Source: Rhododendron vialii (taxonomy: Eukaryota > Streptophyta > Magnoliopsida > Ericales > Ericaceae). From it: 64,000 nt of DNA. The stretch lies in NCBI RefSeq assembly GCF_030253575.1, contig NC_080567.1, positions 36,299,501 to 36,363,500 of the forward strand, given 5' to 3'. Below, one piece after another: positions 22,941-35,157 of the stretch. Under the pieces are notes generated by a model. That model searched no databases, was not told the origin of the DNA, and saw only the letters and a program-made list of their open reading frames with translations. Each line of letters opens with the position of its first letter. Positions within the stretch are counted from its first letter, which is position 1. The translations under genes were made by a program, and so were the position numbers.

Positions 22941-25900
22941 ATGAAGGCGGCGGAGACCTTGCAAGATCTGATTGAAGAATTTAAGCTCCGAACGGTTTAT
23001 TGGGCACTTTGTGTCTTCGCCATCTCGTACTTCCTGACGCGTAAGTTCTTCTATTTCCATTCAATTCGTTACTCGATTCTGTTACAGTTTATGTTCATGT
23101 AATTGTGTTGGAATTGAGCGTGATTTCTCGGTGTTTGGACCAACAAATTATTGAATGTGCGTTCTAACGTGGAGGAATATCTGTTTTACATCTATTAGGG
23201 TCTTAAAGTTGCAATCTTTGACCTGGTCCGCATTGTGTGTGATGTGAAAAATTGGGAATACTTATCAGTTATCTTATCTCAGTCAAGCATTTAGTTGGTT
23301 AGTTCAGTGCAATCCAATTGCTTTATTTCCCCTAATGGACTATTGAAAATCCAAAACCTATGTTTTGTAGATGGGAAATGTTTCGCAGTTTTTAAAAGTA
23401 TTTTAAAATTAATCGTGGAATCGTAAAGAGTACAGGGTGTTAAGTGTTAGTTTAACAAAGTATAGCTGATACATTAATACATATCACAGCTAAACTGGCT
23501 AAACACGATATATACATATTAAATTTAGTTGTTACTCTTGTCTTAATTCATTTATTCCTAGTCTTGTGGTTTTTCTTAGTCAAAATTTTGGGGGAGAGGG
23601 GAAATAATTTTTAAGAAAATAAAAATACTCGACTAATCTCTAGGCGTCAACTAGTCAGCCTAGGCGCTAGGCGCCCCTCTTCCGACCGACTAACTCGTAG
23701 TGATTTTTAGAACATTGTGCAAATCAACCAAATATAGGTGAGACGGGGAAACAATTCAGAACGGTAACTTTTTGTTTTCTGCTGCCTTCATGTCCAACCA
23801 AGAGAGTTCTCAAACTTTCATGCTGTGTTTCTAAGCTTTTGGTGTTCACTGCAGACACAAGTAAATTGATGTGGATGAATGTTCCCCTATCAATACTTTT
23901 TGTTTGTGGATTACGGGTACTATTTAACGAGGTGGAGTTTAGATGGAAAGTGCGGAAAGTTCGTCAGCAGACATATTTAGCACATTTGGAAAAGAAGCAA
24001 TTGGTGGCGAATGACTCTCGTCTTTCAACAACGCCACCATCACCTAAATGGAAGAGGAAGATCACCTCCCCCATTGTAAAGGCTGCAATGGAGGAGTTTG
24101 TTAATAAGCTTTTGCATGATTTTGTCACGGATATGTGGTATTCAGATATTACACCAGACAAGGAGGCTCCTGAGCTCATGCGAGCCATAATAATGGATGT
24201 TCTTGGTGAAATATATGGAAGGTTTAAAGGGATAAACCTAGTTGACTTGCTAACAAGGTATCTTTTCTTGAAGAATTTTCACGGGTTCTCAACAAGTGTA
24301 TTTATCACTGTGCATTGTTCAAGAATGGTGAGTAAAGCGTTTTTTATTTTGTATGTATCAGGGATATAGTCGACTTAATAGGGGATCACCTTGATCTTTT
24401 CAGAAGAAACCAAGCTTCTATTGGTGTGGATGTCATGGGGACACTTACATCAGAAGAAAGGGATAAACGTTTGAAACACCATCTTGTTGCTTTGAAGGAG
24501 CTTCACCCTGCATTGATATCACCCGCATTTGAGTACAAGGTGTGAGTGGAGTGTCTTCAACTAATGTGTGCTTTTGTCAATGTAATTGGTAGTGGTACCT
24601 CTGATGCTTTTGTTTGTTACAGGTTCTTCAGCGACTTACAGGTGGGTTGTTAGCTGTTGTGCTAAGACCACGAGAAGCTCAATGTCCCTTAGTTCGGTGC
24701 ATTGCCCGAGAGCTTGTAACTTGCTTGGTATTACAACCTATTATGGATTTTGCAAGCCCCGTGTGAGTTGTTCTTTTAAGATTTAATTCACTTTTTTCAC
24801 TCAGTGATCCAATTGTAACTGTTTGTTCAGATGTATCTAGTCCTCTAATGTACCTGGTCTTCTATGTAAGACCGTTAAATATAAAAATAAAATCAGAGTT
24901 TTTTTTGAACTCGAACAAAATCTAAAGTTCTGTGAGGTAGTCAGGATTTAACATTGTACTTTCTCACATGTCATTTAGGTAAAATGTAACTATAGGAATA
25001 GAAGCGTTAGGGGAATGCTTTCAAGTTCTTAATCCGTTGGATTAGCTCACAATGCAGTTCATTCTTGGAGAATCATATTTGTAAGTTCTTTATGAGACAA
25101 AAGAAAAAAAAAAATTAAAAAAAACCTTCTTAATGTATTTTTGGTGCATTCGTTCCAACTTCAAGAACATATGTATCGCGATGAGAATCGGAGCAAGGGG
25201 GGTTCGTTGATTATGTTTCACACTCTTAATAAGGTGTTTGTTGGATATAGCTTGCCCCAAGTATTGCCACATTTCTGATTGCTTTTTTCCCTGAAAGCTT
25301 CCATTTCCACTGCCAATGAGTCTCTAAATCAGTCCCAGATGTTTGACTTACATGTGTAGGTGAGGGAACTTTGGCTGCATCCCTTTTAGCTGTTATTAGC
25401 CTCTCTGTAGTACTCTTTCATTTATGGAGCTTCTAGCTAAGTTTGTCGGCTCTTCAGATACCTTCACTTTCATTCCAAATCTGTCCCAACCATTTCTTAG
25501 TGCAATATGCATCAGAATGGTTATTACCTGGCCCCTAAATGTGGAGATTGATCATTAAATTTTATAACTTGTTTTCAGGTATATTAATGAGTTGATTGAG
25601 TATATTTACCTTGCTACTAATGACGAAGGGAGCAAAGAGGTGGGGGCCAAACAGTCACCTAATGCAACGACTCATACCAGTGATCAAAATGAGTCGACTT
25701 CGAGGAAGAATGCATCTTCCTACAAGAGAGAGACTGCTCCAAAAGTGACAAGATCCAACAATCAGAAAGAGATCTTCCTGGATGCTTCAGAAAATTTGAA
25801 TTCTGGTTTAATCAGCGAAGAATCCATGCAGCCACGACCCGCTGACTGGACACGGATGCTAGAGGTAGCAACCCAGAGGAGAGCAGAGGTTCTGATGCCT

Positions 25901-28900
25901 GAAAATCTTGAAAACATGTGGACTAAAGGGAGAAACTATAAAAAGAAAGCCCAGAAGATTGCTGCAGGGGGACTTCGTACACAGGCTCAGCTAAGTGATG
26001 GGAAGAACAATTTGGTTCCCTTATCTCATGGCCCAAACAGGGAACAATCTACTCAGGGAGAAGTTGTGGACAAATTGGAGGATATTGCTTCTCTTACTGC
26101 CAATGGACCTAAAGGGGGACTTAGGAGATCAAACAGCACTTCTGCTCTAAATATTCAACCTAGTACTGATGAAGTATTCAGAAGTGAGAGTGGCGGGCCC
26201 ATTATCTCAGAGTTCTATAGCCCAAACTTTAGAAGGCATAATAATCTGCAGCCTACTGTTATGGGTGCTTTAGATATGGTGTCCCACGGTGAAGGAGTCC
26301 ACATGACCAAGCTTAGGTGCCGGGTAAACTCTCTCACCCTCTTTCAAGTGAATTAGGGAGCTGAGTATGTTTTTGGCAGTACAGTGTATGCGTGATTTAG
26401 AGAACAATATTTACGCATCTCTGATTAAATTTTGGGTTTCCCAGTTGCCTTGAATCCAGTTTGATTCTTGTTTTTGCATCTCATCTTCAGCTTCTGACAG
26501 TACCTATGGTTACAGGTTATAGGAGCATATTTTGAGAAAGTAGGGTCAAAATCATTTGCGGTTTACTCCATTGCAGTGAGGGATGCGGATAAAAACACTT
26601 GGATTGTGAAAAGAAGGTCTTGTTCTCATCTCGATCAGTAATACAAACGATCTACCGGCTCACTCTTGTGCATATTGCTAGTTACTAGTGCTAGTTTGAG
26701 CTGCATTAATCCTTTATTTGATTAAGAAAGTTCCTAAAGCTTTTAGTTATGCATAGTCAATCCATTTCTTCAATGTTTTCCAGTTGGTCCTTCTCAATTC
26801 TTTTTGTTTGGGATATTTTGTCAACAGATACAGGAATTTTGAGAGATTACATCGTCACCTTAAGGACATTCCTAATTATACGCTACATTTGCCTCCCAAA
26901 AGGATATTTTCCTCAAGCACTGAGGATGCTTTTGTTCATAAGCGCTGCATTCAACTTGACAAGTACCTGCAAGTATGGTCCATCCTTCATCTCCAAAGCC
27001 CATATTTATGTTGTTCTGGGTTTATTTTTATTTTTTTCCATTTTGATTATGCTTTATTCCCAGGATCTCTTGTCAATAGCTAATGTTGCTGAACAACATG
27101 AAGTATGGGACTTTTTGAGTGTTTCCTCAAAGGTTTGCATTTCATGGATATTTGGTGTATAAATAGATGTGTTTCCCCTTTCATGTATCGATGCCAAGTC
27201 TAATAGTTTTTTTCTTGTTGATGAAGAGTTACTCTTTTGGAAAATCTTCCACAGTGATGAGAACTCTGGCAGGCATGTAACTTTTCTGGTTGATGTATTT
27301 CCTTGCTGATATTTTTCTATGGAAGTGGACATTTATTTGCTAATTCATTGCGTTGTTTTGATGAAATCAACAGTGAATGTGGATGATGCCATGGATGATA
27401 TTGTACGCCAGTTCAATGGGGCTTCAGATGGATTAGTGCAGAAAGTTGTTGGCTCATCTACCCGTCCTCATGAAATCTCTCCTGCCATTCCGACCAGGAT
27501 CTTATCTTGGAATGCTGATGAGATTAGTAAACATCTTTCATGGCAAAATACTGCAGAATCAGCACAAAGCATTTCTGATAACGAGGAAGGTGATAAAGAT
27601 GGAATTCGTGGCCATGAGGAAGTAGTACCTTCTGTGCTAGATTATGGGTGGCATTCCGATACTGAATTGAACTCGAAGGGTTTCCCACCTAGGGTGATTA
27701 AACGAGGTGACACTTTTACAAGCTTAATCCATGAGAAGAAAAAAGTTTCAGACGCAGAACCTGTGTCAGCCAGCCTGGGTCGACATCATGTGGCAGGTCT
27801 TCAAATAACTTCTGATCACTTGGAGGATCCAGTTGGAGTGCCACCGGAGGTACCAAACAACCAAAAGGCTTGTTTCCTGTTTGACATTTATCCTTGGGCA
27901 TAAAAATGCTTATGTTATTCTATGAAACTTATCTCAGATGATGTTTGCAATTATTGTTTATTTATTTTCTGTAGTTTCTCATGTTTTTACCTTTATGCTG
28001 CATTTTAGCTTGTGTTTTCATTACTGAAATGGGTCTTTGTTTGTAAGAAATTTCTTAACAAGTAGCTCAATCGTCACTTGTCAATAAAAGGAAATATTAT
28101 GTTTTGAGGGGGTTCACTTCAGAAGTGTTGTACCTTTCACGTGTTACTTTGGTCATATTTAGTCATAGAAGAACCTTCACATTCACCATTTTCGGAGTTG
28201 CTGCTAAATTTCTCACGTCACCTTTATTGCAAGAGCTATTGTTGTCCAATGCTACACGTCAGTTTTGCATTTTGTTCCCCGTCGGTGTGCACATAATTTT
28301 TGTTCCAAAATGCTTTTTGCGCACAGCCGCACACAGCTAATGGATGCATTTCAATCCCATACTACCCACTGGTTTTCTCCGAATTCTATCATCCACATGC
28401 CTTCTCCAAAACATTGCCAGACTGTGTGGCCTTGTAGATCATCCATGGGCACGGAGAGTTAAAAGATGCATCCAAGGGGAATCGGCATGTGTTGTTATCA
28501 TGGAATGGGACTACATGAGTAGGCATGCACTTTCAGCTGTTTTATGTGGGCAATGGATGCTGATTCCATCTGAGAGTGGCTAACATTTGTTTCAGAAAAT
28601 TAGAATGTTAAGCAGTCATGAAACATAATTTTCTACGCAACAGCAGTGGGGGATATTACTATAACTAAAGGGGATGATGAGAATCGAATTAGCACCTTGC
28701 ACAAATAAACTTTAACTTGCAGGAGAACCTGTTGATTTTTTAGGGGACTAATCATTGATTTTAATAGGTTGTATGGGTCTTATTGGTCGAACTTGCTTAG
28801 TTTCTGCATTGAAGTCCAAGTCTTATGGGAGTTAGGATTTGAATTTGACGGAAACTAACCTTTGTAGAATGTTTTGGTACTTTGAAGCTTCATTGGATAA

Positions 28901-31006
28901 TGATACAATTGTAACATTAAGGTAACCTAAGTGGGTTGCTGGGTTTATTTTTGTACTCGTGGTCTTGCTTATTTGATTTTGTGCATTTTTTAGGCATTTT
29001 ATTCTGGGCGTTGTTCAAAGCCCAGAATAGACTTCAAATTTTATTGTGTTGTCATCTATTTAAGCTTCTAACCCCTCTCTTTAACTCGTTGTTTGAAGGG
29101 CAAAAACCCTACACCTTTACCAATGTTTAATAACGAAGAAAACCAACTAATCTCACCCTCTGAAACTTCTATTATTGCCCTCTGTTGATTGTGCTAAAAT
29201 AGCTTATAGGTGAGAGTTCATAGCACTTGCTGTAGTCTTCATTGAGAAGAGGAGTCTGAGGTTTATCGGTGCGATTTAATTTTAGTCAATATGTTTCATT
29301 GGCAAAGATGCTGGGTGTGTTTTATTGGTTTTGCCTAAACTTATGTTGGGTGGTTATTTCCTGTGCAGTGGACGCCTCCTAATCTAACTGTACCTATGTT
29401 GAATTTAGTTGATAAGATGTTTCAGCTAAAGAGAAGAGGCTGGCTAAGGTAAGAGAATTTCTTTATGTGATTACTTGCATGTTTTCACATTAATTTGGAT
29501 CCAAAGGAACCGTCACAATGTGGTGCATTTTTTTTTTGTCTCCATATTTTAATCTTATGTGTGATGCTGCTTTGAATTTGTTTTAATGAAGTTCTGTTCT
29601 TGTATATTTTCCTTTTGAGTTTAGTCCTGTTATTCATTCCTTTCAATTATAAACCTGAAGCGTTTGTTCTCAGAAAAAGTTGGAGTGCAATTTTTTCCTC
29701 TGGTAGGGTCCCATTAGTCTTGCGCCCCATTATCCCACTTATGATGGTTATGTATGTTCTTTAGTATTTGGGAAGATAATGGTTACTGCGTGAACAATCA
29801 AAATATAGGGTCCCATTAGTCTTACGCCCTATTATCCCTAGAAAAGTGGATTGATTGATCTGTTTTGAAAGCATGTTTCTTGGATAAGTGATCTGTTTCA
29901 AAGATTACATTCATGTCATCATTCTTTAACTGATCTTATCACCATTTAGCCTCAAAGTGCTTTTTTTTTTGGTAATGCAGGAGGCAGGTCTTCTGGATAT
30001 CAAAGCAAATATTGCAGTTAATGATGGAAGATGCCATTGATGACTGGCTTCTGAGGCAAATTCAATGGCTCCGGAGAGATGATGTGATTGCTCAAGGGAT
30101 TCGGTGGGTCCAAGATGTAAGAACTGATCTATCACCTTCATTTTACTAACTCGTTTAATTGGTGACTCAAGATCTGATTTATAGTGCTGATTTTAGTGCA
30201 TCATAGTCAAAGCTTTATATGAATACTGCAGCATCAAATAGTATCTGATTGACTAATCCATTTCATCTTTCTTCAATGAATTAAATGTAATATGTCGATC
30301 TCTACACGTTCTGATGTTGTGGTAGCAAATGTTTCTTTACTTCTCTAATGATGGATTTCTTGGTCAGGTTCTCTGGCCTGATGGCACATTTTTTGTGAGA
30401 TTAAATGCTCAAAACGAAACGGATGACTTTCAATCTAATGAGGGATCCTTTCAAACTACAAATCGTGGCAGTAAGGTCTCTCAACCGGGTACTTTTGAGC
30501 TACAGCTTGAGGCTGCTCGTAGAGCAAGTGATGTGAAGAAAATGATCTTCAGTAAGTTTTTCCTCTTTGTTTCTTTTTTTTTTCTTTTTCTTGGCTTGGT
30601 GCATCTTTGGTAATTGGATTAAAGAAGTTTTACGTTGGGTGAGGTTACGTGCCACTTTTTGGAGTTAAAAACTTTCCTGCCCTTGCATCAGATGGAGCTC
30701 CAACTGCTCTAGTCAGCTTGATTGGGCCTAAGCAGTATCGGCGTTCTGCAAAAGATATATATTACTTCCTTCAGGTACATGCCTTTCTAATTCTTCTGCA
30801 TGAAGTGCGATGTCGCACTGGGTTATTTTTGTTCTTTGAATGATACTGTGACCAAGAGTAACTGGTCTTGCTGTGAGTTGCAGTCTACAATCTGTTTGAA
30901 GCAACTTGCATACGGAATTCTTGAACTGGTGCTCGTTTCAGTTTTCCCTGAGCTGAGGGATATTGTGCTTGATGTTCATGAAAAGATGCGCGGTCAACCT
31001 GTATAG
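22941..31006 (+). CDS. Sorting nexin with PXA, PX and nexin-C domains (1002 aa, 15 exons)
   Basis: A plant SNX13/14/19/25-type protein. Exons: 22941-23040, 23855-24257, 24362-24539, 24623-24762, 25579-26323, 26516-26616, 26828-26972, 27064-27132, 27227-27272, 27374-27849, 29369-29448, 29981-30116, 30368-30551, 30692-30774, 30884-31006. Phases join without a break to TAG. The N-terminus (MKAAETLQDLIEEFKLR) is followed by two hydrophobic segments, about residues 17-58, likely membrane anchors. The PXA domain spans roughly 95-280. A polar linker follows. The PX domain begins near residue 523 with VIGAYFEKVG and has the phosphoinositide-binding RRYRNFERLH core. Nexin-C occupies about 820-970. The family works in endosomal membrane trafficking and lipid contact sites. 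Intron 9 starts GC rather than GT (27273-27274). Upstream frame reaches to 22728 but with no ATG before 22941. Its upstream region is part of the duplicated block. Confidence 0.93.
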
Positions 31007-31894
31007 AAAGAGTTATTCATTTTTTCGTCACGCACTTCATCATTCCATTCAAGAGTGGATGTTCAATTTTCCGACGAGTATGAGGCTCAAAAGATGGAAT
31101 TGGTCCACGATCAATGGATTCAGCTGCTTGTACGGCTGGGCTTCATGGATGGCTTTGTGGTTATGTTCTTTCCCTCAATGAAGAGAAAAATGGGATTTTT
31201 GGTAGATGTACAAGAATCGCTTCTGTGATGTGGAAAATGGGTCTTTCTGTCCACCTCTTCTTGCTGTACAGGATACAAAGGAAACAATCAGAAATGTATA
31301 GAGGTCCCCTGTGATGAAAATATATAGGACTTAATGTAATACCCTTTGAAGGGATTTTGTATTCATTCTTAACGATTGCTACGTCAAGAACCGTGTTCAC
31401 TGCTGATTTTAAGGCTCTATTCATTCGTCGTTTCGGTAAATTTTCCAGGCAAATGTTGGATCCTTTCTTTTTGATTGTCGTCATTGACTTTTTCCTTTGA
31501 CTTTTCAAAGATGAGAAACATTTTGGGACATCCCAAAATAAAATATCAATGCATATCTCACGGATATTATTAGTACATTTAAGGGAATCATTGTGAACTA
31601 GCGTGGATAAAAACAAAAAAAGGAAGTGTAGATTTTAAAAGAGAGTGAATTATTTTTCAAACAAAAAACTTGACTACTTATAAAAACAAAAAAAAAAAAA
31701 AACTTGATAGAATATAAACAAAGAAATAGAGTCGAGGAGTTCGTGAACTTTAATAAAAAAGAGACAACTATAACTTGCGTGAAGGAATTGCGATAACGCA
31801 GTACCAATGAAACAAAAAAAGATTGCCCACTGTCCTTACGTTGTGTAGGTTGTGCAACTGTGGAATTTGTTACTGGAAAATAAACAAAAAAGAT
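31007..31894. other. Sorting nexin 3' untranslated region and intergenic
   Basis: The first few hundred bases probably form the 3' untranslated region; an AATGTAAT-type signal occurs near 31333. No other gene is seen. A degenerate copy of the following tRNA-like stretch lies at about 31818-31875 without the T-arm. Confidence 0.5.
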
Positions 31895-31959
31895 TGCCGC
31901 TGCCGGGAATCGAACCCGGAAATAACAAATTCTGTTTCCTTGGGTTGTGCTACAGCGGC
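31895..31959 (-). pseudogene. tRNA-like relic (tRNA-Gly-like, degenerate)
   Basis: On the minus strand a perfect 7-bp acceptor stem (GCCGCTG with CAGCGGC) plus a final A encloses a perfect T-arm, CCGGGTTCGATTCCCGG. The region between is only about 33 nt, so a proper D-arm and 7-nt anticodon loop cannot be drawn and the total is 65 nt instead of about 72. The CTGTAGCACAA start and T-arm resemble plant tRNA-Gly. A partly matching copy lies immediately upstream, so this may be a tRNA-derived repeat. Confidence 0.45.
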
Positions 31960-32035
31960 ATTTGTTACTTTTATTCCTCCGAGTATAATATTTAAAGCAA
32001 GTATAAGAAGGACTACCACTGGAAAAAAGGATTGA

Positions 32036-32680
32036 GAGTTGTTGTAGTGCAGCAGCCGCACTACACAGGATCCGACCTTCCATCTTTATACGAAGGACTT
32101 GGATTTAATTCGAGCTCCTACAACAAGGGTAGTGCTGGGGTGCACCCGGATCCGCTGTGGACACACCAAATATGACAAACATATTTTGTCGGCTCCGAAC
32201 ACACCACACTATCCCATGTGTATGTTATTGTTTGTGCAATTTGGGTATGTGTATAGTATTTTCCTGGTAAAATAGTTTTCTTATAATTGTTTAGCTTCTT
32301 CTTTTCTTTTCTTTTTTTTGTTCTTTCTTACCCTCAAAATACACGCATGCACTGCCCATTCTGTCAATTTAGACGGAAATTGTGCTAGATTCCAAATGAG
32401 AGGGGGTAAGATCGCATCAAGCCCAAACTACATGGGGTTAAAGTGAAGGTTCCGTGCACTACACGTGTAGCGCGGCCGATTCGGAGGTGCTGTAGTGCAC
32501 CCCATGCACTACACGTGTAGTGAGGCCAATCCGGCCGTCCATCTCGGCAATGAACGGTTTGAATTTTTATCCATACAATGAACGGCTCGGATTTGTAGGA
32601 GTTCGAATTAAATCCAAATCCTTCATATAGAGATGGAAAGTCGGATCTGCCGTAGTGCGGCTGCCGCACTACAGCAACTC
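32036..32680. mobile_element. Inverted-repeat (foldback) element with ~86-bp arms
   Basis: The left arm (32036-32121) and the right arm (32595-32680) are reverse complements with few differences, sharing GTAGTGC, CAGCCGCACTAC, GATCCGAC, TTCCATCT and GGATTTAATTCGA blocks. The ~470-bp interior includes two copies of ATGCACTACACGTGTAG-like sequence (near 32455 and 32504) and CCAATCCGGCCGTCCATCT, related to 5890-6075. No transposase frame is present. Confidence 0.7.
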
Positions 32681-33775
32681 CTAATCCGTCCACAGAATAA
32701 CTGCTCTTTTACCCTTGTCTTGATCCAGCTGAGGAGATACATGAGGAACAGTGGGGGCTTGTGGATGTTCAATATTTTTTTTTTTTTTTTTTTGCATTCT
32801 AAAAAAAATATCTTAGAAGTTTTATTGTATCACGTTCAAACAAGGAATGTTCCAATGCTCTTCTCGAATACATATTAATGTACGTGAGACTGAAGACTGA
32901 ATGTATGATTCCCCCATAAATATGTGATAGATAAAGGGTGTTGGGACACCACCTGAAATTGTCCCAAAATCAAATAAGTAATTACTCACTAGCAAGTCTC
33001 CATTCACTGAATTTTCGTCTCCAAACCACCACGTATTTATAAATTTATAATTATGGATTACCATCTTATCACAAAATGCAAATCAAGCATGACTCCTGTT
33101 CGCCATCTCCCTTACTTTATTTTTTTCCTTAAATTTGTCAATAATACCTCTTTCTTTTGTGTTGAAGGTGATTCGTTTAGACCTAAAAATTGAATTATTT
33201 TACTTGGGGAACTTATAACTTTATCAGCAAGATAAAATTCTTTTAAATTTTTTTCGTCTTAGCTATTTTAAAATTATCCGATAGTTAAACACTTTTCAGA
33301 TAGAAATATGTCTTGAAGAAATAATGCAAAAGAAAATCAAGGTATGTCAAGTTCGTAAAAAGGAGATAAATATTTTTTTGTCTTTCACAACAAAGTCGCG
33401 TGTTTGGATTGTGCCCCCATCGATTCTGGTTGCACCTCTGTCTTCATTATCTTTTCTAACCTCTAACTCTAAGGGCAAAATGCAATTTACCCCCTATGGT
33501 TAGGTCATTTGGCACATCGCCTCCCTAACATTTGAAAATAACCAACTTACCTCCCTGAGGTTTTGGGCTAAAGTGCTAATACTATTAAGACAAGAAAAAT
33601 CTCCTGATTCTACTTCTTTTAAGAAGTAAGGAAAGTTTATTAAAGAAAGAGTCAACTAGTGAATGAATATGATAACCGTAAGGAATTAAAGATGTAGATT
33701 TGCAAGATATGGATAGAGTCCCCTAATCTTAATATGATATTAGTAAAGCGCTAGCAACTCACCCTTATTATTAGG
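32681..33775. other. Intergenic, nothing recognised
   Basis: AT-rich DNA with a poly-T run near 32780. No supportable gene or repeat boundary. Confidence 0.5.
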
Positions 33776-33832
33776 CCGGGAGTCGAACCCGCAATGTGTT
33801 AGCGTAAACGTTGGTGCTACAACAGCTTTTCG
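33776..33832 (-). repeat. tRNA-derived (SINE-like) head, tentative
   Basis: The minus strand reads GCTGTTGTAGCACCAACG... then GCGGGTTCGACTCCCGGCC, a good RNA polymerase III B-box and T-arm. The A-box part is poor and no poly-A/T tail or target duplication was identified. Confidence 0.3.
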
Positions 33833-33928
33833 TGTTTAGATGTCTCGAGTTATCAAATTTAAAGGAAACAAAAGAACTAGCACCGCATAGACAAATCTAT
33901 CTAAAGTCCAATGCTTAAGAAAAGACCA

Positions 33929-34785
33929 TGGCTATGTTTACCATTTTTTGGTTTTTTGTTTTCTATTTGTTGAAATCAGTGTCTACTTTTTCTAAATAAA
34001 AGTAAAAGCGGAAAACTTGTTTATGTCAACCTGTTTTTAAAAAAATTAATTTCTGAAACCAGTTTTTACTTTTTCTAAACTGGTCTCTTGCAATTTCTCC
34101 GCTAGTTCCCAAACGACGCAAGAGAGAGAAAGAGTCATCCTAGCCTTTGCAATCACATTAGAAATAAATTCTATACTCTGCCATGTCAAACCAGTACAGT
34201 CGAAAGCTCAAGGCAAGGAATCGACGGAAGCCGCTCAACGGCGATCTACAATCAACTCGATTTCGTGCGATGACTAACAAACATAAATCCTAACTCGGAC
34301 ACCTTGTCCTAAAAGACTTGACCAAGCACATTTTGAAGTGGAACAAAATAACAATGGGTACCAGTGGCATTGAATAAAATTCTGGTGGGAACGCAAAACT
34401 GGAATCCCATTAGATTAGATGGGGATTTCCAATTTAAGTGAAGAAGACGACGTGCGTAGCTGTCTAGTGGGTTCGTTTTCTCCGGAGATCGAGAGAGAGA
34501 GGGAGAGAGAGCCTTTGAATTTTGATGGCCGCTTGAAAGATCTCCAAGGAGTCCGTTGGGTTAAGTGGAGTACGCGGAAGGTTTTGGGTCTTTTGGCACC
34601 CGATTTTTGTTTTTGAAAACAAGTGAAAGTTGAGTTTTGGCACTTCTTCTATTTTCAAAAATTTTGAAAACTATTCAATTTTTAAAAATGAAATTGGGCA
34701 ACCAAACATACTTTCAGTTCAAAATTTTGAAAATTCTGAAAATGAAAACAGAAAACAGGAAATAAAATGGCTACCAAACATAGCC
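33929..34785. mobile_element. MITE-like element with GGCTATGTTT termini
   Basis: GGCTATGTTTACCATTTT at 33929 and, in reverse complement, GGCTATGTTTGGTAGCCATTTT at the right end (to 34785) form short inverted ends; the TGAAAAC/GTTTTCA-rich flanks inside are also roughly symmetrical. The interior includes a short GA tract near 34490 and no recognised coding sequence. Confidence 0.45.
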
Positions 34786-35157
34786 CATAGAAGGAATTCC
34801 ACATGGTAAGAGTAAGAGTCAATTCCTTTCAGAAAAGACTAAAATCAGCAAAGCTTACACTCGCTGCTCATGATAAGTGAGCAATGTTCCAGTTTGGCCT
34901 AAATTCAGGGTAATTGTCTTTAGAGTTCCTGTTTGAATTCTGATTAGTTTCGCGTCAATCTTCTATTGTCAGCCCACTAGGTTGTCAATAAGCACACAAG
35001 AAGAAAAGAAAAACACGTATTTCTTTGTACTTTTTACACCTTTTAATACACAATCGCACACTTGTAATTGTGGGTTGATTTTAGAATTTTCCATAGAAAA
35101 ATAGGAAGCAACAGGCAAAAGGTCATGCGGGCAAAGTCAATATTGGGCAAGAATAAG
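34786..35157. other. Intergenic downstream of the minus-strand secreted-protein gene
   Basis: Probably includes the 3' untranslated region of the adjacent minus-strand gene. Nothing else recognised. Confidence 0.5.

Noticed and set aside
28104-28583. Open frames within the 1.5-kb intron 10 of the sorting nexin
   Set aside because: Overlapping short frames in an intron with no motif. The flanking exons join cleanly without them.
31895-31959. Functional tRNA gene
   Set aside because: Only 65 nt, with no proper D-arm and no 7-nt anticodon loop, despite a perfect acceptor stem and T-arm.
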